Below, piece after piece: positions 55,034 to 64,000 of a stretch of DNA of 64,000 bases. A model generated the notes under the pieces. It saw nothing but the letters and a program-made list of their open reading frames with translations, did not search any database and had not been told where the DNA came from. The translations under genes were made by a program, and so were the position numbers. Within the stretch, counting starts at the first letter, position 1. Every line of letters begins with the position of its first letter. Source of the DNA: Pterobdella sp. o SKG-2022 (Eukaryota > Annelida > Clitellata > Hirudinida > Piscicolidae); assembly GCA_964035795.1 (NCBI GenBank), contig OZ038323.1, positions 4,829,561 to 4,893,560 of the forward strand, in the 5' to 3' direction.

Positions 55034-57140
55034 ATGAGCAAGTCTACATTTATCAACGATAATGAAAAGTAATGTTTTAAAATTAATTAAACTAAATTTA
55101 AAAAATAATATTTCATCTACAGAAAACAAACTCACACTCAAAAAAAACTGAAAAGCTTTATTCAACTTTTGTGTAGCATTCTAAAAGATAATGCAGACAT
55201 CAGTATCACAGCTGAAACATTCAGAAAAAGCAAGTATGATAACCCAACAAGCACACCTCACTTATGGGATTTGATGCATTTGGTGCTGAACTACCATGAG
55301 AAAGATTTGTTCCAAGGCCTTCACTTGAAAGATGCTTCTAATGTTGGAGTTTGTAATAACCAAAATATTTCTGAAGCTTTCAAAGTTAAATATGTCAAAA
55401 AGTCCATGGTTGAGTTGGGGTACTTGAGTGAAAACTTTATGAGTTTGCCTGAAGACATGGGTCAAGGCAGTAGAGAATTATTGTTAGCTTTTGGTTGGTT
55501 GATGTGTAAAATAAGATTGATTGAAAGGTTTGTTAAAAGAAAAGTGAAGATGTTTGATGATGATGATGCTAGTCTGATGGAGGTTTTTGGTGAAAAAAAT
55601 AATTTTGATGAAATGAGTGAATTAAAAAAAATAAAAAGTGAACAGCATTTTGAGAATAAAAATTCAAATGATTTCAAAAATATCAAATCTTCAGAGTTGC
55701 TTTGCAAATTACATAAATCTTTGCATTTAAACAACAAACTAAAAGTTAACATAAATCTTTTGATCAATATGCATCATCAACTTGAAAAGAAAAAATTTAA
55801 AATATATCAAGCCACTCTCAAAACAGGTCAAAAAGGTACATATAAATTCAAATTATAGTTTTTTAAATTTGATATCCTTCAATTTTTACTTTAATTATGT
55901 TTACTTGTTATTTGTTAATAATAAAATCATTTCAAAAACTATTGGAAAGAGAGTTTTTCCAAGTGATGTTTCAGCAGTATAAAAATTTGAAAAAATTTTT
56001 GTCTACCATGTGAGTGTGGTTCAATAAATGATAGTAAAAAATCTTTCCAGGAGATGGTTTTTTGTCAGTTTTTGACTTGGAACTTTTGAAAAATAGGGAA
56101 AAACTCAGCTTATATTCTCACCTTATCAATAAAGACAACAAGAAGTAATGTTTGAATTAAAAATTAAATATTTTACTTTTAAAATATTCATAAAAATACA
56201 GTTTTAAGTAATGACTGATTGTTCATAAATTAGTTTATTGAAAAAAATCAGACTGAAAAATCTTTTGAAATGGAGTGAAGGAGAAGAGATTTTTTGGAGA
56301 TGGATGGAGAGTGTGGTGGAAGAAAAAATAAAAGAAGAAAAATTAAAAAATCCAAAATTCTATCAGCCTCCCCAAACATTAAACTATGAAGCTGATGAAA
56401 AAAAACAAACCATTGGATCTACAGAAGATAACGACGATGATTTCAAAAGTTATTTCAAAGAATATGCATCTCGGTTACAGACTGGCATGAAAAATGCATT
56501 GAAAGAATTGGATGAAAAGATCTCACACTTCAGACAACATATAATGTTGTATAGCGGTAATAATGACAAAAATTCTATTTACAATGTGTATGATTATGGC
56601 TTCGATGTACCTGATGCATTGAAAAAAAAGCCATCGGATGAAAACCACGGTAAATTGATATCTCTGTTGCAAGAAGTGGAGGAGAAGATGCGGAGGTTGA
56701 AAGGGGAGAGTTTTGAAGATGATGCTTTCCCACTTTTTCAGAGCAAAAGATTTGTATACTTTCCTGACTACAATAAAAACAATAATAAGTTTGCGTGTGA
56801 AAATATTGATAATAATAAAGAAAAACAAAACGAAAGAAATGTTCTTTATAGACATGAACTTTTGAAGCAACTTGCCATCGTAGAAAACATGATGGAAAAT
56901 TATTTAATTGATGCAAAAGATAACTTTCAGGATTTTAAAAATGAAACTTTCTCAGAAGATCATGCGAAGAGTCATGAAAATGTGGAAAAGTTCGATCGTG
57001 TTTCACACTACGATAACATGCTTAGAAACAACCATGAGGTGTCCCAAATGCACAAAATGAAAGAGTATATGACGAAAGAACTTCAGAGGTTGAGATTGGC
57101 GGTAGAGGAGGCATCGAAGCAAGAAAGAACCAATCACTAA
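55034..57140 (+). CDS. TEDC1: TEDC1, tubulin epsilon/delta complex protein 1
   Basis: Partner of TEDC2 with delta- and epsilon-tubulin, needed for stable triplet-microtubule centrioles. Exons: 55034-55068, 55123-55835, 56051-56144, 56252-57140; all phases agree, 576 aa (human about 425). Family marks: FRKSKYDNPTSTPHLWDL (small-domain start), GQGSRELLLAFGWLM, the L.L...LHLNNKL helix region, SVFDLELLKN and EGEEIFWRWMESVVEEKI. The C-terminal third is charged and predicted coiled-coil by eye (RLRLAVEEASKQ at the end), longer than in vertebrates. The last exon has mildly repetitive Glu/Lys content, but the open frame runs 889 nt and starts in the right phase, so it is coding. Confidence 0.85.
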
Positions 57141-57869
57141 CTCAGATCTTGAATAGCATTTGATTGTAAGTTAAGTTGCCTTGAAATAATTATGGAGTTT
57201 TGGTATAAGTTTTTGTAGATGTTTCATTGCTATATGTCCACCCTCATTTTCAATAATCGCACATTTTGAACTTCTTATCAATATAATTTGGAATATAGAG
57301 ATTCAAATGATAACAAATTTAATTTACGAATTTATTGGATGAAAGTGCATGTTCGAAAATATATCTGAAATATTTGTACGATAATGCTACCAGACCGTGT
57401 ATTCTAAACTTGTTCATTTGATTCAAGCTAAAAATAAATTTTTTGCTGCTATATTCATCATCTGCCAAAACTTAACCCATTAACTGCCGCATTAAGGCTA
57501 TAAGAAAATTTTTTTTCATGAACTGCCTCAATAGTCTCTAAAAGCATTCTATAAAAATTTCAGATTTTTGAAAAATTAGTCAATATTGAAGCCAATAATT
57601 TCACAAATACGGTGAAAACTAAAAAACTTTCATTTTTTCTCAAACGATTAAATCTAGTAAAACTAATTAAAACTGAAACATTACTTACACTCAAAATCAT
57701 TAGTGAAATATATTCATTCATTTTTGCGTTCCAAAAATAGGTCTTTGGCGGCCAATGGGTTAATATATTTTCGAAGTTTCCTTTAAAAACATGGAATTTT
57801 TTTAAATGAATAATTTCTTTATATTAAAATTGAAATTTCAAACATCAAAATTACATAATCACACGTACA
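57141..57869. other. 3' flank of TEDC1
   Basis: Candidate AATAAA at 57433-57438. Otherwise nothing recognisable. Confidence 0.4.
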
Positions 57870-58047
57870 GTCGGCCCCTATAGCTCAATGGTTGAGCCTT
57901 AGATTAATTATCTAAAGTTACCGGTTTCGATCCCGAGTGGGCCGACTATTAGCACCTGTTGCACAGTCTGTTTTCGCTACATTAAATTTGTAGCAAGCGC
58001 TTTGATCTATAATAAAAAGCGCTTTATAAATACCGCATTACATTACT
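57870..58047 (+). repeat. tRNA-derived SINE, tail type A
   Basis: Best-preserved copy: GTCGGCCCCTATAGCTCAAT at the 5' end, GGTTTCGATCCCGAGTGGGC, and the 3' end CCGCATTACATTAC. Intergenic between TEDC1 and IVD. Confidence 0.88.
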
Positions 58048-58620
58048 GAAGATCTTTTTCTGTCATATTTAATTAAGTTTTTAGAGTGATTCTCAGCCTC
58101 CTCAAACACAGACTAACACCTTGTTTTCAACAATTATAAAGTATTTAAATTGATATCCAATATTTCTTATTTTTGAGGGAAAGTGAATTTTCACATATTT
58201 TTATTAAGAGTTTTAAGAGGCTAAGTTCGCAAAAAATCAAATATTAAACGTGATTGAATTTTGTTTTCAGAATCATGCTAACCATGCTAGTTTTGATCGT
58301 AGATTTTTAAAGAGTACTCGTACCCGTCACTATATGAGTGTTCAACCATGGTAGTAGTGTTCCAGCAACCTTGTGACAGATTGTTAAAAAAAGAGGCAGA
58401 TTTATTTTCGTTTTTTTTTTGAACTGAAAAAAATATTAATAGTTTTTTTGATGAATCGTTCGTCGTTTTTTTTAAATTCCAATGAAGCTACCGAAAAACG
58501 CAATTTTTAAAATATTTATGAAAATTTTTTCCAAAACACTAGATTTTTGAGTTGAAAGTCTGTTTATCACATGTATTTAAAAAAAATTACTAAATAGTGA
58601 ATAATGATATTGTTTTAAGA

Positions 58621-58890
58621 AACCAACGATTGCACTGACATGCTGGACGTGTGTGATTTAAACTCTACCACATGCATCAATACAAAAGACTTTTGCAAGC
58701 TTAAAGACCGCTTTGACCGAGACACCACAAAAAAATGCAGAGATAGATCACTTAACAATTTTTTGAATAATGAAAAAAAAATTTTATTTTGGCATCATAG
58801 ATGAATGCATAATAATGAACCTTAAGAAGCACAATGTGATGTGCAAACTTCTATTTGCTCGAACATCGTGGGCCTGCACTATGTGTTTAA
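58621..58890 (+). CDS. possible exons of a cysteine-rich secreted peptide
   Basis: One open stretch (about 58621-58740) reads NDCTDMLDVCDLNSTTC then INTKDFCKLKDRFD and TTKKC, with cysteines six residues apart. A second (about 58801-58890, after a TCATAG acceptor) reads ECIIMNLKKHNVMCKLL then WACTMC. Cysteine density and CTMC ending recall small ShK-like or similar disulphide peptides, but spacing does not fit ShKT exactly. I cannot find a clean GT donor for the first stretch. A hydrophobic MLTMLVLIV at 58276 could be a signal exon, but its phase does not join. It could be a decayed gene. Confidence 0.35.
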
Positions 58891-59218
58891 AAAAAATATT
58901 GATAAGGTATTCCAAAATAAGATTTCATTAAATACTTAAATAAGCAATACAAGTTTGATATTTTACGTTTATGGTCAGCAATGATAATTTAGTTTAAAGT
59001 ACTTGCTAAAACTTTTTAACTAAAACACAAAAAAATGAAGTAATACAAATATTTAATAAGATTGGAAAAAATTTCAAAAACAGATTTATTAGATGAGTGC
59101 GTATGTCATAATATTCAATTTTCAAACATTTTCAGTTGCGTGCAAACCCCTTTAGTTTCTTTGGCGGCTGATAATATATTTATATTGTAAAATTTTTTCA
59201 AGAACTACATTTTTAATT

Positions 59219-62200
59219 ATGCCGCTCCGTTTTATGAAATTATTTACAAAAACTAAAATTATATCAAAATTCAACATTAAAACTGTACGTCAAATCAGCA
59301 CTCACTATCCCATCCAAGATGACTTGTATGATCTAAGTGAGGACACTAAACAGGTTTTTAAAAGTTTGAATTACGTAATTTTATTCAATAATAAAATTTA
59401 AAAAAAAAATAAAATTAATAAATAATTTTTCAAAACAGTTGAGAGAATCAGTTTTCCAATTTGCGCAGAAAGAGCTTGCTCCTTATGCCGATGAAATTGA
59501 CAAGAAAAACACATTCCAATCTTTTAGGGTTTTTTTTAATATAAATTCAAATTTTTATCATAAAAGTTGAAAGTTTTTAGATATTTGAAAATTAATTTAA
59601 GACTAATATATTCACATGAACATTATGAAAATTATAGTGAAAGGGTTTTTAAGTTAGAAAAATTTGCGTATTTTATTCAAAATGAATATATAGACATAAT
59701 GATGCAGGAGTTTTGGAGGAAGTGTGGTGAGATGGGTCTGCTAGGCATCACTGCAGATGGTACTATGAATATTTAAACCTATCATCTTATGAGAAATATA
59801 TAAAAAATACTTTATCCAATAAAATCATTTTATAGTTTCAATAAGTTAATCACCAGATCACATCAAATAAAAGATTTAATTACTAGGTTTCAGGCATAAA
59901 CAAATGAAACTAGCTCTTGATTTCCAGAAAAGTTTGGAGGAACAGGACTTTCCTATTTGGACCATTGTGTAGTCATGGAGGAATTATCTCGAGCAAGTGG
60001 ATCTATTGCATTGTCATATGGTGCCCATTCAAATCTTTGTGTCAACCAAATCAACCGGTGAAGTTTAATTATTATTTTAATCATAATCTTTTTTATCAAA
60101 TTACGAAATTATTAGAATTTTCCTTAAATATTCAAATAGAAACAATTTAAACCCCTCAAAGGTATGGATCAGATGAGCAAAAAGCAAAATACTTACCCAA
60201 GGTCACAAACATTTCCCAAAAGTATCACTTATAACTGAAACTCGTAATTAAATCAGTCAAAAATTACTATTCACCTATTATCATTATTCGACTCTTTATT
60301 TATTGAATAGTTGCATAGATAGTATCACCATTTTAAAAAAAATTCTAACTATTAGTGTCATAATTGTTGTTATCACGATTGCCAATTTATCAGTACCATC
60401 ATTATAAATAGTTGTGTTCAGGGGAGTACATAGGAGCCCTAGCCATGAGCGAGCACAATGCAGGTTAATGTTTGCATTATTCAATTTATTTATTCATTTT
60501 TAATTATTCATTCATATGGACAGGGTCTGATGTGGTTTCAATGAAGACAACTGCTATCAAACAAGGTTTCTTTTCACAAGAAAAATATTATAAATTACTA
60601 TTATTATCATTGTGATGTTTTTGAGTTCCAGGCGTTGAGGCTCTCTATAGATTAATTTTTTATTAATAATGTATTGTCATGCAGGTTATAAAGATTATGC
60701 CTTCATAAACTCAATGAAACTTTCATTTTCGAAACCTTATCAAATATTCATTCATTGACATCCACCTCATCACTGTTTTCATCACATTCTTAAACAAAGG
60801 AGACAGCTACGTTCTGAATGGAAGCAAGTTCTGGATAACAAATGGACCTGTAGCAGACGTTTTGGTGGTGTATGCCAAAACAGATCCCAATTCCCCCAAA
60901 CCTCAGCATGGCATATCGGCCTTCCTCATTGAAAAGGTGTTTGATGAATGAATGGTTTGAGAGGAGGGACTAGAGTTGCTGACGTAAGGGTTCGTGTACG
61001 ATAGATGTGCCTGAGTAGATATGTGTAAAAATTCATGATTAAATACATAAATTGGTCATCATTATATGCAATTATGTATGTAAAGATCTTTGCTTGAATA
61101 AATAGATGGATGGATATCTATATATATTAATTGACTGGTGTACATAAACAGGTTAATGAATTGATAAATGTGTATATACATATGAATGTATAAATATATG
61201 ATTGAAATAAAATGTATACACTTGAAAGGGTATGGCAGGGTTTAGTACGTCTCCAAAATTAGACAAGCTGGGCATGCGAGGGTCTGACACGTGTGAACTT
61301 GTGTTTGAGGACTGCAAAGTTCCTGGTATCACATATTTTAAACAACGTCTATATTTATCTCATATAAAAGCTGTCAGTCTTGGTTTTCTTTTCTATGACT
61401 TCAATCAACGTTCAACTAATTACATGCAAGTGATTTTGAATGTAATTGATCTATTAAGGATTCAAACTTTCTATCTTATGTATTTACTTCAATTCACAGA
61501 AAACTTCAATTTATCAAGTAATTTTCCAACTTAATTGTTTTTGGTTATTGACAAGTTCCCATCTAAATGATTCAGTTTTTAGCTGCAAACGGTTACAGCT
61601 CATTAAAAATGTATTTGTTCAAGATGTATTGATGATATTATTTGATATAATTGAGTTTGTTTAAATGAGTGAGGTTTGGCTCGTTGCACAACAATGAAAA
61701 TTTGTAAGTTGTATTTAAAGTAAAAATTTCAAAGTTTCAAAGGTTTTTAGATAAGTAAGCCAAACATACGGTTGTCCCTATTTAGAGGTTTGGTTGCGCA
61801 ATTGATAGGTTTCACAAAGCTACTGGATATACGACAGTAGATTTTTATGTAGATTTGACGTGAATAAATAAAGACCCATGGAGACCCAAGCACTAAAAAT
61901 AGTTCTATCAACATTATATTAATTTTTTTACCAATTATATATTCATTCCATTCATATCACCACAAAATTTGTTCAGAGTCAAACCTGATGGGACCTCTGA
62001 ACAAAGGAGTCAAGGTTTGGGGTCTATGAAGTTTATATTGTATAAATTTATATGAAATGGTGTTGATGGTTGGTACGATGATGCGGTGAAGTTAATCATG
62101 AAGGTAATGTTGATGATGGATATGATGAGATGATGATGAAGATAAGTTATTAATGAAGATGGTGATAGTGATATTGAAAATAATGATAATGGACTGATTG

Positions 62201-63494
62201 GGCAGGTTTTGATGAGTGGGTTGGACATAGAGAGATTGGTACTGTCTGCCGGCCCTGTTGGGTGAGTTTGAAATTTTATTGCACTTGATTATAAATATAA
62301 AAATATGAATATATTTATTTAATTTAAATATATATTTATATAATTTAAATATATAAATAAGAAAATTCAATACTATTGTGTAAAAATATCAGAGTAATCT
62401 TGTTTCGGAGCTTTTAAATGCTCTTATTATCATAAAAGTTTTCATAACTTAAAAGTGCAGCTAAGAGATTTCAAAAAAAATTAAAAGTTCGTATGTGTCA
62501 AGTCGTTTTCTATGATGTAAAATAAACTGTTAGAAATTATACCTCGACAAGATTTAGCCATAAAGCAGACTCAATGTAAATGGGAAGTATACTGTTTAGA
62601 ATAATGAGTTTATAGAAAGATACAATATATTTTATATGAAGCGTTTTTTCGTATAAAGAACTACAAAAATTACATGCAGTGTAAAAATTACAAGAAAAGT
62701 GTATGTCAGAGGCCAAGCACAGGTCTCACCGGACCCCGTATCTTTGTTTTAATTTTTTGCGTTTTATTTGACTCACCTTTCATTGACACCACTCAACACA
62801 GTCTGATGCAGGCAAGTTGTGACGTGGCCTTCAAATACGTGCATGAGAGGGAGGCCTTTGGAAGCAAGATTGGTACATTCCAGGTCAGTATGATGTGGTA
62901 TTTAGTTCGGATTGATTTTCATCGTTGCCTTCGATTCATTGCTTTCTAACGAAAATAAAATCGGGAAATTTGGCAGATGGTGCAAGCGAAACTAGCAGAA
63001 ATGTACGTGCGACTGAACACATCTAGGGCCTACTTGTACTCCATTGCCAAAGCTTTGGACAAGGGACATCTTGCCCCAAAGGTGGGGATCATTCTCACCA
63101 TATTTTATTGAAATTCATGCCATGTTATACTCTTTTATACTTTACTGTGCTCTTCGATCTTTTGTGAATACCACATATAGATTATTGATAATTTGTTGAT
63201 GCAACAGGATTGCGCGGCTGTGATAATGTACACTGCAGAAATGGCCACCCAGAGCGCTTTAGACGCCATCCAACTTCTGGGTTAGTCTTTTTCCATGATC
63301 CGTTTGCAAGAGAGTTTCAATACTTAAATGAAATTATAGTTTAAATGATATATTTTCAAGGTGGCAATGGATACATAAATGACTACTCGGTTGGCCGCTT
63401 CCTCAGAGACGCCAAATTGTATGAAATTGGGGCTGGGACAACTGAAATAAGGAAGATGGTGATTGGTCGAAGCATTAATAATGAATATTCATAA
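59219..63494 (+). CDS. IVD: IVD, isovaleryl-CoA dehydrogenase
   Basis: Mitochondrial FAD flavoenzyme of leucine breakdown, converting isovaleryl-CoA to 3-methylcrotonyl-CoA. Exons: 59219-59353, 59439-59528, 59708-59759, 59928-60057, 60162-60201, 60422-60463, 60524-60565, 60800-60936, 61229-61325, 61977-62014, 62206-62261, 62802-62883, 62977-63081, 63208-63280, 63361-63494. The first exon has a basic, acid-free presequence (to about residue 30). Acyl-CoA dehydrogenase signature 1 is [15 protein letters not shown]; signature 2 is [29 protein letters not shown] contains the glutamate that is the catalytic base of this subfamily, unlike other acyl-CoA dehydrogenases where it lies near the C-terminus. 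About ten nucleotides coding L-I-S between exons 60162 and 60422 are missing from my model and probably form a micro-exon. Confidence 0.94.
61765..61835 (-). repeat. SINE tail type B fragment, reverse
   Basis: GGTTGTCCCTATTTAGAGG, GGTTGCGCAATTGATAGG, TTTCACAAAG is the reverse complement of the tail-B body at 27340-27415. In an IVD intron. Confidence 0.6.
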
Positions 63495-63663
63495 TTGTTT
63501 ATTTAAAGATGTTAATTGAATATGATGTATTTTCATATTTATTTTATTTTTTTGAACATAATCCTTGCTAACTTGTACGGTTCTTTTATCCATTTCTTTC
63601 ACCATAACCATTTATCTCATATCAACTTGTGAATCATGAATCACTCTTGTTTTAAATTGTAAA

Positions 63664-63669
63664 AATAAA
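63664..63669 (+). other. candidate polyA signal of IVD
   Basis: AATAAA 170 nt after the IVD stop. The sequence to 64000 holds nothing else I recognise. Confidence 0.4.
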
Positions 63670-64000
63670 CGATTATCTTCAAATTGACCTAGAAATTTTC
63701 AGCCACATAAATTTAAAATGGCTTTATTCATGGTGAACAACAGTTAAAAAAATGTTCCCTTGTGTCTATGGTTTGAATAAGAGCCTACAAACATAAGGTT
63801 GATTTATTAGAAAAATTGATTAAGAGGAGAAAAACTTCCAAATAGTAACTTCATAAATCAGCAATAATGAAGCCTTTCATGCAACAAGAAGTGACGTCAA
63901 TCATAATAACTCGATGCATGGCAATAGATCTTTCTAAGAAATAAACTATCTCATTATTCCTCGGATTAACAGCTCAAATGTATATCACAACACTACAAAT

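Noticed and set aside
56523..56916. Two minus-strand frames of about 115 codons
   Set aside because: Antisense shadows of the TEDC1 last exon, which is in phase with upstream exons and has family motifs.
62010..62370. Minus-strand frames near the end of IVD
   Set aside because: Antisense to ATGATG-rich intron and IVD exon 62206-62261; low-complexity translation.

Overview
The window is nuclear DNA of an animal. It is very AT-rich, every long gene but one is cut by GT-AG introns, the introns carry tetranucleotide microsatellites and tRNA-derived SINEs, and all recognisable genes are conserved metazoan ones. A TEDC1 homologue implies a lineage that keeps the delta/epsilon-tubulin module (triplet centrioles). 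The long TATC arrays and gene set would suit a lophotrochozoan such as an annelid, but that placement is inference. There is no operon, CRISPR array or viral block. Most coding-frame hits in the raw sequence are intron or antisense noise. The genes below were rebuilt exon by exon from splice sites, reading phase and remembered family sequences; no alignment was run.

Layout. Left edge to 2558 (-): SNF8 (ESCRT-II), running off the left edge. 2994-5985 (-): VDAC, 9 exons, 283 aa. 6909-13249 (+): TMEM184-family membrane protein, 12 exons, with a tRNA-Ala(AGC)-like gene on the opposite strand of one intron. 14498-15537 (+): small secreted protein of unknown family with a TATA box. 16923-19151 (-): PGAP3, 7 exons, one GC-AG intron. 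20902-45016 (+): EPG5, about 52 exons and about 2480 codons, filling more than a third of the window. 45242-47969 (+): PIGM. 48520-49888 (-): small secreted Reeler-domain protein. 52064-54010 (+): SMYD4-like TPR/MYND/SET protein in a single exon. 55034-57140 (+): TEDC1. About 58621-58890 (+): possible exons of a cysteine-rich peptide. 59219-63494 (+): IVD, mitochondrial isovaleryl-CoA dehydrogenase, complete except for one expected micro-exon.

Functional themes. SNF8 and EPG5 both act in endolysosomal/autophagic traffic. PGAP3 (GPI lipid remodelling) and PIGM (first GPI mannose) flank EPG5. VDAC and IVD are mitochondrial. Nothing in the sequence shows these genes are co-regulated, and conserved linkage would need comparison with other genomes.

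Repeats. A tRNA-derived SINE occurs with two unrelated tails behind a shared head. A short hairpin motif followed by CTTACATTATCA recurs at four sites, one inside a foldback element at 51278-51388. LINE 3' relics lie next to EPG5 exons.
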